In this document: piece after piece, positions 1 through 7,701 of the stretch
Numbering within the stretch: the first letter of the stretch is position 1
How the letters are laid out: the number at the start of each line of letters is the position of its first letter
Assembly: GCA_032027125.1 (NCBI GenBank)
Contig: JAVSMQ010000001.1
Span: 656,160-720,159 of the forward strand
Source: JANJTB01 sp032027125
GTDB taxonomy: Bacteria > Bacteroidota > Ignavibacteria > Kapaibacteriales > UBA2268
Direction of reading: 5' to 3'
DNA length: 64,000 nucleotides
Notes under the pieces: generated by a model
Told to the model about the DNA's origin: nothing
The model's input: only the letters and a program-made list of their open reading frames with translations
Databases searched by the model: none
Translations under genes and position numbers: made by a program

Positions 1-1
1 T

Positions 2-322
2 GAGTTCGACGTCTCCCCTACCTGCTTTTATCCCGCGCCCAATGTTTGGTCATCGGTTATCAAAATGGATTTTTCATCAGTAGATTATACAGTTGACAAC
101 TATTTCGGGGTGATGAAAATAATCAGGGCTGCTTACAATCAAAGGCGTAAGATGCTCAGCAATTCATTAAAAACAAATTTGCAAAATATTGATTTTTCAG
201 GCTTAGACAATGAATCTGCTATAAGATTGAAAACTCTGGAAAGCCTTCGACCCGAAAGGCTTGAAGTTAAGGATTTTGATTTCCTTTACAAAATTATAAG
301 CAGAACTAATAAGCTGTCATAA
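2..322 (+). CDS. rsmA: 16S rRNA (adenine-N6,N6) dimethyltransferase RsmA/KsgA, C-terminal part
   Basis: Only the 3' end of the gene lies in the window; the frame is open from base 2 to the TAA at 320-322. RsmA dimethylates two adjacent adenines near the 3' end of 16S rRNA late in 30S assembly. The visible 106 residues match the end of the family: the FYPAPNVWSSVIKM segment, where the family has F-P-x-P-x-V-x-S-x-V, then the helical C-terminal domain with the typical QRRKMLSNSLK stretch and the RPERLEVKDFDFLYKII ending. The catalytic SAM-binding half is upstream of the window. An internal ATG at 65 is not the real start, because the family motif begins before it. obgE follows 174 bp later on the same strand across AT-rich DNA. 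Confidence 0.9.
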   Translation, partial: EFDVSPTCFYPAPNVWSSVIKMDFSSVDYTVDNYFGVMKIIRAAYNQRRKMLSNSLKTNLQNIDFSGLDNESAIRLKTLESLRPERLEVKDFDFLYKIISRTNKLS

Positions 323-496
323 ACTCAAAAGTTGACTAATTCCGGCATAATAGCACATTCTTAATACAATTAATAATCCATTTTAAAATCCATTACAAAA
401 ATTCAGTTAATATAAATTACAATAGAATTGGTGTTCAAATGTGTATATAATTTGAATTTATACTAGAATATTCATTAACACATTGAAAAATATAGC

Positions 497-1498
497 ATGA
501 AATTTATTGATATTGCAAATATTTATGTAAAAGCCGGAGACGGCGGTGACGGGCACTCAAGTTTCCGTAAAGAAAAATTCGTTCCGTTAGGCGGACCGGA
601 CGGTGGAAATGGCGGACGCGGAGGTAATGTAATTCTGAAAACTTCGCCGCATATTAATACTTTGATTGATTTCAAGTATAAGCGGCAATTTATCGCAGGT
701 GATGGTAAAAACGGCGGTAAATCAAATAAGAGCGGGCATTGGGGCAAAGATTTGATTATAAACGTTCCCATGGGTACGATTGTCAAAGATGCCGGAGATA
801 ATATCATAGTAGATTTGTCGGAACCTAACAGTGAATATATCATTGCTAAAGGCGGTAACGGCGGGTTTGGCAACTCGATGTTTACATCAGCAACAAATCA
901 GGCACCAAGAAATGCAAATCCGGGTCAGCCCGGCGTAGAGCTGGAAATAACACTCGAATTAAAACTCCTTGCCGACGTTGGTTTGGTAGGACATCCAAAT
1001 GCCGGCAAATCAACATTAATTTCTGTCATATCATCTGCTAAACCTAAAATAGCCGATTATCCTTTTACTACATTGGTTCCAAATCTCGGTATTGTATCGG
1101 CGTCACCCGAAAATTCCTTTACAGTTGCCGATATTCCCGGATTGATTGAAGGAGCAGCCGACGGCAAAGGGCTTGGGATACAATTCCTACGCCATGTGGA
1201 CAGATGTTCGGTTTTGGTTTTTCTAATTTCAGCAGAGAGTGAAAATCCTGTTGAGGATTACAAGATACTCAGAAAAGAACTCGAAACTTATAATCCGGAG
1301 ATGTCTCTCAAGAAAAGGATTATCTGTATCAGTAAATGCGATATTGTTGACGAAGCAAAAATCAAGGAGTTCAAAAAGCTTACTTTTGGTGAGAAGAATA
1401 CTGCGAAGATGCTGATTTCATCGGTTATGAATATGAACATTGACGATTTGAAATTCCTGATGTGGGAGTATCACAAAAGCAGTAAAGAAATTAAATAA
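497..1498 (+). CDS. obgE: Obg/CgtA-type ribosome-associated GTPase
   Basis: Essential GTPase that binds the 50S subunit late in assembly and links ribosome maturation to growth state. The 333 residues hold the glycine-rich Obg fold (about 2-158, with repeated GGxGG segments) and a G domain: G1 GHPNAGKS at 165-172, switch I TTLVPN at 191-196, G3 DIPG at 212-215, G5 SSV near 308. The G4 motif reads SKCD (279-282) instead of NKxD, a tolerated variant. There is no C-terminal OCT domain, as is common outside Firmicutes and Actinobacteria. The ATG at 497 lacks a Shine-Dalgarno site but aligns with the family start MKFIDxAxIYVKAGDGG. The protein is cytoplasmic. Confidence 0.96.
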   Translation: MKFIDIANIYVKAGDGGDGHSSFRKEKFVPLGGPDGGNGGRGGNVILKTSPHINTLIDFKYKRQFIAGDGKNGGKSNKSGHWGKDLIINVPMGTIVKDAGDNIIVDLSEPNSEYIIAKGGNGGFGNSMFTSATNQAPRNANPGQPGVELEITLELKLLADVGLVGHPNAGKSTLISVISSAKPKIADYPFTTLVPNLGIVSASPENSFTVADIPGLIEGAADGKGLGIQFLRHVDRCSVLVFLISAESENPVEDYKILRKELETYNPEMSLKKRIICISKCDIVDEAKIKEFKKLTFGEKNTAKMLISSVMNMNIDDLKFLMWEYHKSSKEIK

Positions 1499-1662
1499 GA
1501 CATTTATTTTAATTATTAGGTTAACCTTTTTTTACATTCCACGTCTTGTTTTGAGTCTGTACAAATTGTTTAAAATTGAAATATTTTAATATTAGTATCG
1601 TCTAAACTCAAGAGTTTTAAGAGATTGTAAATTATATTTGTTTTATTAAATTCGAGGAATCT

Positions 1663-2604
1663 ATGATTAAGAACAAAGTGTTCACATTTTTGGCTTTAGC
1701 TGCTATATCATTATTTGTATTATCATCATGCTCGGAAGATACCGGCACTACTCCTAATACAAATGGACCTAAGCCAAGTCCTGCATCAAATCTTCAAGCT
1801 ACGTCAATCAGCAAAGATACGATTCATTTGAAGTATGATATATCCCCATCAGAAACAAATGTTCGTTTTCAGGATTATCAATTGACCTGGAAGGAAGATG
1901 CCACAGTAGATCCGGGCGGTTCAAAAATCGTTCTCAGAGGAACTAATCCTATCATAGTCGGCGGTTTAGTTGAGGGTAAAATTTATCTGTTCACACTTGT
2001 TGCCCGTTACGATAACGATTCGGTAAGTACACCTATTACCGTTAAATGGTCACCTGCTTCGAGATTTACTTTGAATAATAATGATGATGTCATTAAGGTT
2101 TATGAAACAGCTTCAGGTTTTGGAAGCGGTCTTCAGATGTTCTACGCACAAGCCGGCGCTCCAAGAGTTCGCACAGTTGCGAACGGTGCAGATTGGGATT
2201 TAGGTATTCGTACTGAAGCAGGTAAAATTGAAGTCGGTTCAGCCACTAAATTTACCTATAATTATACAGGAACACCTAAAGCAACTTATATATTTAAAGA
2301 TAAGTTTTTAGCAAATTCACTTAACGATGTTTTTGACAGCCGTGCTATGAATGACGGTACCAGAAACAATGAATATACTGAACAAATCTTTGATATTAAG
2401 AATGACCAGAAAAGCGTTGTTTTCTATGTTAGAAAAATCGAATCAGGCTCACTTTATACTTATGCTAAGGTAATGGCTAAATATGTTGGTGGTTCATTCC
2501 TTCAGGGTTCTTCTCCAAACCGTTATATCGAGTTTGAAATTTCTTATCAAAAGACAGCCGGTGTACCTTATGCCAAGACATCAAATAACAATCCTTCTAA
2601 CTAA
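1663..2604 (+). CDS. Lipoprotein with an Fn3-like domain and a HmuY-like C-terminal region
   Basis: The 313-residue protein has a lipoprotein signal ending in the lipobox LSSC, with Cys23 as the predicted lipidated residue. Residues of about 40-130 look like a fibronectin type III fold (PSPASNLQATSISKDTIHLKY, then a tyrosine-rich LFTLVARYDND strand). The rest is beta-rich, and the NGADWDLGIRT segment recalls the WDLxF signature of HmuY-type heme-binding lipoproteins of Bacteroidota. That assignment is tentative because no heme ligands were verified. AGGA lies about 7 bases before the ATG, and a TATATTTG element (1633-1640) suggests a Bacteroidota-type promoter directly upstream. The gene heads a probable operon with two small envelope genes (gaps 18 and 26 bp). 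Confidence 0.7.
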   Translation: MIKNKVFTFLALAAISLFVLSSCSEDTGTTPNTNGPKPSPASNLQATSISKDTIHLKYDISPSETNVRFQDYQLTWKEDATVDPGGSKIVLRGTNPIIVGGLVEGKIYLFTLVARYDNDSVSTPITVKWSPASRFTLNNNDDVIKVYETASGFGSGLQMFYAQAGAPRVRTVANGADWDLGIRTEAGKIEVGSATKFTYNYTGTPKATYIFKDKFLANSLNDVFDSRAMNDGTRNNEYTEQIFDIKNDQKSVVFYVRKIESGSLYTYAKVMAKYVGGSFLQGSSPNRYIEFEISYQKTAGVPYAKTSNNNPSN

Positions 2605-2622
2605 TATTCAGGGATAAAATCT

Positions 2623-2979
2623 ATGTTTAACAGATTTGCACTTGCAGCTTTAACTCTTGTTGTTGTTTTTACTACAACATTTGTATATGAATCTTTTGCG
2701 CAAAAACCAGTCCAGGGTCAGGTTGTTAGTTTCAACAATATTGTAATGGGTGGTAACGGTTCGGTAACCAAGGACGAAGCCAAAAGACTTGCAGATAACG
2801 GCAGTCCGATAGTATTCAAATCAGGCAGTAAGATTTATTTTGTTTATAATGAAGACGGAACTTTTGCAGGTAAAAAGTTAGCTAACTATGCCGGCAATCA
2901 GAAAGTAGGCATTATGGGCAAGATAAAAAAAGTTAAGGGTTTGAATATCATCATCATGACGATGATTGAATCTATGTAA
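2623..2979 (+). CDS. Small secreted protein, paralog of the next gene
   Basis: The 118-residue protein has a Sec signal peptide (about 1-26, predicted cleavage after SFA). A domain of about 85 residues follows: a strand VVSFNNIVMGGNG, a helix TKDEAKRLADNG, then IYFVYNEDGTFAGKKLANY and the ending IIIMTMIESM. The same domain ends the next gene, so the two arose by tandem duplication. I do not recognise the family. The reuse of the domain on a soluble and a lipidated protein suggests an envelope or periplasmic role, perhaps binding a small ligand. Second gene of the 1663-3560 operon, 18 bp after the HmuY-like gene. Confidence 0.75.
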   Translation: MFNRFALAALTLVVVFTTTFVYESFAQKPVQGQVVSFNNIVMGGNGSVTKDEAKRLADNGSPIVFKSGSKIYFVYNEDGTFAGKKLANYAGNQKVGIMGKIKKVKGLNIIIMTMIESM

Positions 2980-3005
2980 TTATTAGATATTTTAAAGGAT
3001 TTATT

Positions 3006-3560
3006 ATGAATTTGAAGTTGTTGATAAGCCTGTTCTTAGTTGCCGGATTGATATTTATCAGTTCGTGCGGCAAAGAGGAAAAACAACCGGAACTCGAAAA
3101 AGTTGAGTCAGTTGATGAGTTAATGAATGATATGGACTCGGTAAAAACTGCCGATTCAATTAACAAAGTAATTCGTGATACTGTTCGTGCTACCGAAAAG
3201 TCTGCAGCCGACAGAAAAGAGGCAGATGAAACTGATAACACTGCTGACGTACCTACTGCAAAGCCTGGTGATTATTCAGCAAAACCGCTTGAAGGCACTA
3301 TTGTTAGTCTAAACGGACTCGTTATGGGCGGCTCAGGAAATGTTAATAAAGCAGAAGCTCAGGGACTTGCCGGAAGCGGTAATCTTATTCTCTTTATGGC
3401 AACAAACGGAACCGTTTACTTTGTTTATAATGAAGACGGTACATTTGCCGGAAAAAAACTTGCCAACTATGCCAATAATCAGAAAGTCGGTATGCTTGGT
3501 AAATCCAAATCCGTCGGCGGATTAAACATTTTCATTATGACCATGATGGAATCAATGTAA
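3006..3560 (+). CDS. Lipoprotein carrying the same C-terminal domain as the preceding gene
   Basis: This 184-residue lipoprotein has a lipobox ending at Cys21 (IFISSC), then an acidic, probably disordered linker rich in D, E, K and T (about 23-90). Its C-terminal domain starts at IVSLNGLVMGGSGN and ends NIFIMTMMESM. It is nearly the same length as the 118-residue neighbour and shares YFVYNEDGTFAGKKLANY with it. The AAAGGA site 8 bases before the ATG supports the start. Likely anchored on a membrane face, with the linker acting as a tether. Function unknown. A strong terminator follows 30 bp after the stop and closes the operon. Confidence 0.78.
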   Translation: MNLKLLISLFLVAGLIFISSCGKEEKQPELEKVESVDELMNDMDSVKTADSINKVIRDTVRATEKSAADRKEADETDNTADVPTAKPGDYSAKPLEGTIVSLNGLVMGGSGNVNKAEAQGLAGSGNLILFMATNGTVYFVYNEDGTFAGKKLANYANNQKVGMLGKSKSVGGLNIFIMTMMESM

Positions 3561-3590
3561 TATTGAATTTCATACGAACTTTTAAAAAAG

Positions 3591-3620
3591 GGCTTCGAAG
3601 TAATTCGGAGCCTTTTTTTT
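3591..3620 (+). terminator. Rho-independent terminator of the 1663-3560 operon
   Basis: A 9-bp stem (GGCTTCGAA with TTCGGAGCC, one G-T pair) and a GTAA loop are followed by eight T. Confidence 0.9.
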
Positions 3621-4018
3621 ATTTTGAATTTTTTAGAATCATGAAATTTTTGTAGTTTTGTTTTTTAAAATTATTTTAAAATCAATATTGTTAAGTAATG
3701 ATTTTACGAAAAGTGGTAAATTTATATATTCAGAACTCCTGATTTGATAATGATAATAAATGAGTTACGTTATTTGATACGTAGTTTGCAATTTCGCAGT
3801 TAAATGAAGAAATCCCCCTTAATCCCCCTTTTTCAAAGGGGGAAAGTGAGCGAAGCGAGCAGAGGGATTTTAATTTCGCGAATATGTCTTTTTTAGAGGA
3901 TTAGGAGTTTTGAATATAAGGTAATTATATTAGTCTTCGACTCCGCTCAGACTGACATAACTAACATTATTACTTATTAATCAGTCAGAAGCTATAAGTA
4001 CATTTAATTTTTAAGTTT
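3621..4018. repeat. Intergenic DNA with a dispersed hairpin repeat
   Basis: No gene is seen in this stretch. At about 3811-3871 there is a pair of AATCCCCCTT units, a CCCCCTTTTTC/AAAGGGGG hairpin, and a GTGAGCGAAGCGAGCAGAGGGATTT tail written here only to describe its two parts: GTGAGCGAAGCGAGC is a second small palindrome and AGAGGGATTT is the shared end. The same architecture (hairpin, small palindrome, AGAGGGATTT) recurs at 17331-17375 and 17436-17480. Bases 3933-3957 hold another short low-complexity motif (CTTCGACTCCGCTCAGACTG). Confidence 0.55.
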
Positions 4019-5164
4019 ATGGAAATAAATACAAACGATATAATTGTAATCGGCATTATGACCGGTACTTCTCTTGACGGAATTGATACTGCTGTCTGTA
4101 GATTTGGTTTTGACGGCAGAAGATTCAGATATGAGGAATTATTTTTTAAAACTTATAAGTATCCTGATAAAGTGAGACAAAAAATTAGTGAGATTTTATC
4201 GGATATAGTTCATTTGTTTGATATATCTCAATTAAATTTCGCTTTATCAAAAGTCTATGCAGATGCTGTCAATAACGCTTTAATTGAATCAGGAATGGAA
4301 AGAAATGAAGTTGCTGCTATCGGGCTGCATGGGCAGACAATATATCACCAGCCTCAGGTAATGAACTTTTGCGGGACGCCTGTTGCTTCAACATTGCAGG
4401 CTGGGAATATATCAGCACTGAATCAGCTGACAGGTATTCCTGTCATCGGAGACTTCCGCTCTGCTGATATAGCCCTCGGAGGTCAGGGGGCGCCGCTTGT
4501 GCCAGTTTTTGACTATGAATTTCTAAGAAGTGATTCCGAAAACATTATAGCACTTAATATTGGCGGAATGGCAAATATTACTCTACTGCCTCAGAATTGT
4601 AAGCGGGAACAAGTAATTGCTTTTGATACAGGACCGGGAAATATCTTAATTGATATTGCAGCCCGCCGATATTTTAATGTTGAATATGATAGTGGCGGTG
4701 GATTTGCACGGGCGGGAAATCCTGACTATAATTTGTTGGATAAAATGATGGAACATCCCTATATTCACAAAACATTTCCAAAATCCACAGGCAGGGAGCT
4801 TTTTAATATTCAATTCTTCAAAAATTATTTTGAAGATTATAGTAATGGCGGCGATGCCGTTTCTACTCTAACACATTTTACTGCCAAAAGCATAGCTGTA
4901 AATATTCAGAATTCCGGATTCGATGCCGACAGGCTGGTAGTATCCGGCGGAGGCGGCAGAAATATATTTTTGATGGAATTAATTAGTCACTACCTGCCTG
5001 GAATAAAAGTCCAGACATCTGAAAGTCAGGGTATCGGCATTGATTCAAAAGAAGCGGTGTGTTTTGCATTTTTGGCATATTTAAATATTTTGAGATTACC
5101 CGGAAATATTCCTTCAGCAACAGGAGCAAAATCGCAGACAATTCTCGGAGTCAGAGCCGGATAA
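4019..5164 (+). CDS. anmK: Anhydro-N-acetylmuramic acid kinase
   Basis: AnmK phosphorylates and opens 1,6-anhydro-MurNAc recovered from turned-over peptidoglycan, giving MurNAc-6-phosphate for recycling. The 381 residues are the normal family length. Family signatures are the N-terminal phosphate loop GIMTGTSLDGID (near residue 12), GLHGQTIYHQP, GDFRSADIALGGQGAPLVP with the catalytic Asp, NIGGMANIT, FDTGPGN and the C-terminal VSGGGGRN. The ATG at 4019 has no clear Shine-Dalgarno site. The enzyme is cytoplasmic. The gene lies just upstream of the division operon but about 280 bp from ftsQ, which has its own promoter-like sequence, so it is probably a separate unit. Confidence 0.95.
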   Translation: MEINTNDIIVIGIMTGTSLDGIDTAVCRFGFDGRRFRYEELFFKTYKYPDKVRQKISEILSDIVHLFDISQLNFALSKVYADAVNNALIESGMERNEVAAIGLHGQTIYHQPQVMNFCGTPVASTLQAGNISALNQLTGIPVIGDFRSADIALGGQGAPLVPVFDYEFLRSDSENIIALNIGGMANITLLPQNCKREQVIAFDTGPGNILIDIAARRYFNVEYDSGGGFARAGNPDYNLLDKMMEHPYIHKTFPKSTGRELFNIQFFKNYFEDYSNGGDAVSTLTHFTAKSIAVNIQNSGFDADRLVVSGGGGRNIFLMELISHYLPGIKVQTSESQGIGIDSKEAVCFAFLAYLNILRLPGNIPSATGAKSQTILGVRAG

Positions 5165-5247
5165 ATAGTGATTTTTAGTAAAAATATCAATTGTGGAAAA
5201 ATAATTTCATAAAAAAATGCTTTTTTTTTGAAATATTGAAAATAAAA

Positions 5248-5279
5248 TTTGGTTTTATTATCAAAGACTTATATCTTTG
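5248..5279 (+). promoter_or_regulatory. Candidate Bacteroidota-type promoter of ftsQAZ
   Basis: TTTG (5248-5251) and TATCTTTG (5272-5279) are separated by 20 bp. This fits the TTTG/TAnnTTTG -33/-7 pattern known for the primary sigma factor of Bacteroidota. It would give a leader of about 170 nt before the ftsQ ATG. Confidence 0.5.
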
Positions 5280-5313
5280 CTTTTAGAGAAGTGTATTTTT
5301 GCGGCATAAAGTT

Positions 5314-5337
5314 GGAAGATAACCTCAATTATCTTCC
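5314..5337 (+). promoter_or_regulatory. Hairpin in the presumed ftsQ leader
   Basis: A perfect 9-bp inverted repeat (GGAAGATAA with TTATCTTCC, 6-nt loop) lies downstream of the candidate promoter. It is followed by CCCTTT and A-runs rather than a T tract, so it is not a standard terminator. It could be an mRNA leader structure or the end of the anmK transcript. Confidence 0.35.
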
Positions 5338-5458
5338 CCCTTTAAAAAAAACATAGTTACAGTGCTTTTAGCACAGATGAATTGAAGAACTTGCGATATT
5401 TATTTATAAATGTTTGTTAGTACTTTAATTTGTTCATTCAAATTTATTGCGGATTATT

Positions 5459-6229
5459 ATGACAGACGCTGAAAATATGAATGAAATAGACGAACCGTTA
5501 GGTCAGGTGAAATCATCAAGACCTTGGTTGATACTATCATTACTGCTTGTAGTGGTAGCAATAACCGTATTGTCTGTGATTTCTGACGAATGGCGTGATA
5601 ACCGCAGCATCAAAACTGTGAGGGTTTTCGGATGCAATATGTTGTCAAAAAATGTAATTGCTGATTTGGTAAGAGATTCGGTCAAATATTTACAAATTAA
5701 GGATATTGATATATCAAATTTAGTAAAAATAGTGAAGCAGAACAGTTTTGTAGCTGATGTTAGATTTAATCCGCTTTTTAACGGAGAATTTCAAGTGTTC
5801 ATTACCGAAAGGGTTCCTGTTGCAGTAACTGTTGATATGGACGGTGGACTTGTATTTTCAGATTCTTACGGTTCTGTTTTTCCTTTTATATCAGATACCG
5901 TAACATTCGATTATCCTGTCATCAGAGGCGTTATCGGTACTGAAAGATTTATTTCGACAGCATATTTACTAAATCGTATATTGAATGAAAATCCGGAATA
6001 TTCATCCATTATTTCTGAAATTATGCCCGGCAGAGGTAAAGAAACTTTTGATATAATTACTTCAGATTACGGTTATCGTATTATAATTGACAGTAAGAGC
6101 GACTTAGGAGAACAGCTTGCAAAGTATTACACTTTTCTGAGTTCGAGTATTTGCGGAAATGAAAAAATTAAAATTGAATATATAGATTTACGATGGGAAA
6201 AAAGATTAGTTATCGGGAAACTCGCGTGA
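5459..6229 (+). CDS. ftsQ: Cell division protein FtsQ/DivIB
   Basis: Bitopic inner-membrane protein that links FtsB/FtsL to the divisome and regulates septal wall synthesis. A cytoplasmic tail of about 21 residues precedes one membrane segment (about 22-41, PWLILSLLLVVVAITVL). A POTRA domain follows (about 50-120, beginning IKTVRVFGCNMLS and ending VFITERVPVAV), then the beta domain. The ATG at 5459 is preferred over an in-frame TTG at 5447. Length 256 residues. Identification rests on architecture and on the place directly before ftsA, since the family is poorly conserved. The gap to ftsA is 36 bp. Confidence 0.88.
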   Translation: MTDAENMNEIDEPLGQVKSSRPWLILSLLLVVVAITVLSVISDEWRDNRSIKTVRVFGCNMLSKNVIADLVRDSVKYLQIKDIDISNLVKIVKQNSFVADVRFNPLFNGEFQVFITERVPVAVTVDMDGGLVFSDSYGSVFPFISDTVTFDYPVIRGVIGTERFISTAYLLNRILNENPEYSSIISEIMPGRGKETFDIITSDYGYRIIIDSKSDLGEQLAKYYTFLSSSICGNEKIKIEYIDLRWEKRLVIGKLA

Positions 6230-6265
6230 ATTTGAAATTGATACTAAATTATTGAAGGTAATAAA

Positions 6266-7669
6266 ATGTCAGCAGAAAATGATTTTTATAATATTAAGTC
6301 GGATTTAAAGCAAAAAATCACGGTAGGTCTTGACATAGGTACTTCTAAGATTTGTGCTTTAGTTGCTTCCGTTGACGAAAATACTAAACACCTAAAAATA
6401 CTGGGTATCGGTATAGCTGAAAGTGATGGATTAAATCGCGGTGTTGTGGTCAACATCGAAAAAACCACGAAAGCTATAAAGAATGTGATTGAGCAGGCTG
6501 AACAGCAATCCGGTTTTAAAATTACTGATGTTAATATAGGAATTGCAGGCGACCATATTGAATCAATTCTAAGCAGAGGTATCATTACAAGTTCGAGCCC
6601 TACAAATGAGATTTCTAAAGCTGATGTTGAGAGGCTGCTGGATGAAGCAAGAAAAGTCAATATACCTTCTGACAGAAGAATCCTTCATGTACTGCCGCAG
6701 GATTATATTATTGACGGGCAGGACGGAATTCAGGACCCGATTGGTATGAGCGGTGTCAGACTTGAAGCAAATGTGCATATCATTACAGGTCTGACAACTG
6801 CCATTCAAAACATTACAAGATGTGTCGAACGTGCAGGATTAACAATAAAGCATTTAGTACTGGAACCTTTGGCAAGCGCCAAAGCTGTTTTATCTGAAGA
6901 GGAAAAGGAAGTAGGAGTTGCCCTCGTTGATATCGGCGGCGGTACAACAGATATAGCAATATTTACCGATAAGATTATCAGACATACAACAGTGTTCGGA
7001 ATTGCAGGTAATCAGGTGACAAATGATTTACAGCAGGGATTGGGCATCACTCTTGCCAATGCTGAAAAAGTTAAACGTGAATACGGACATACTTATCCTC
7101 ATTCAATTGTACACGACGATTTGATTATGATTCCCGGAATTCCGGGTAGAAAGCCGCAGGAAATAAGCAGACAACTGCTTTGTCAGATTCTTCAGCCAAG
7201 AATGACTGAAATTTTCGAAATAGTTCTGGCTGAAATAAATGCTTCCGGTTATGGGAACAGACTGGGTGCCGGTGTTGTTGTAACAGGCGGCAGCACTTTG
7301 CTTCGCGGTACAGACGAACTTGCACAGGAAACTTTAAATATGCCTGTAAAAATTGGAATACCGTCAGGTATAACTTATGCCGGATTAGCACCCGAGATTG
7401 AGAGCCCTGTTTATGCAACTGCTGTAGGACTTGCTCTTTGGGGAATTGAAGAAAATAACGGATTCAAACAAGTTGATGAGATTGAAAAAAAGACAATTAA
7501 GATAGACCAGGCTAAAGAAGAAATTAAAGATAAGCCTTATAAGCTGCCTAATCAATATAAGGTGCCGGACTTCACTTCAAGTAAGAAGGTTGATGAAGAC
7601 GAATCACAGTATGTCAATCAAGGCAAAAAGGCAATAGATAAGATAAAAGATTTTTTGAAACAATTATAA
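6266..7669 (+). CDS. ftsA: Cell division protein FtsA
   Basis: Actin-like ATPase that tethers FtsZ filaments to the membrane and recruits later division proteins. Signatures: phosphate-1 loop GLDIGTSKICALVA (near residue 21), the 1C/SHS2 insert region, phosphate-2 VDIGGGTTDIAIF and the adenosine motif VVVTGGSTLL. The last residues (about 455-467, KAIDKIKDFLKQL) form the amphipathic membrane-targeting helix. At 467 residues it is longer than enterobacterial FtsA because of a charged linker (about 405-450) before that helix. AAGGT lies 8 bases upstream of the ATG. It sits between ftsQ and ftsZ in one operon. Confidence 0.96.
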   Translation: MSAENDFYNIKSDLKQKITVGLDIGTSKICALVASVDENTKHLKILGIGIAESDGLNRGVVVNIEKTTKAIKNVIEQAEQQSGFKITDVNIGIAGDHIESILSRGIITSSSPTNEISKADVERLLDEARKVNIPSDRRILHVLPQDYIIDGQDGIQDPIGMSGVRLEANVHIITGLTTAIQNITRCVERAGLTIKHLVLEPLASAKAVLSEEEKEVGVALVDIGGGTTDIAIFTDKIIRHTTVFGIAGNQVTNDLQQGLGITLANAEKVKREYGHTYPHSIVHDDLIMIPGIPGRKPQEISRQLLCQILQPRMTEIFEIVLAEINASGYGNRLGAGVVVTGGSTLLRGTDELAQETLNMPVKIGIPSGITYAGLAPEIESPVYATAVGLALWGIEENNGFKQVDEIEKKTIKIDQAKEEIKDKPYKLPNQYKVPDFTSSKKVDEDESQYVNQGKKAIDKIKDFLKQL

Positions 7670-7701
7670 TATATTTACACATTATTTCCGGGGGGAAATT
7701 T

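Noticed and set aside
523..873. Minus-strand 116-residue frame inside obgE
   Set aside because: Shadow of the glycine-rich Obg domain; obgE has full family motifs on the plus strand.
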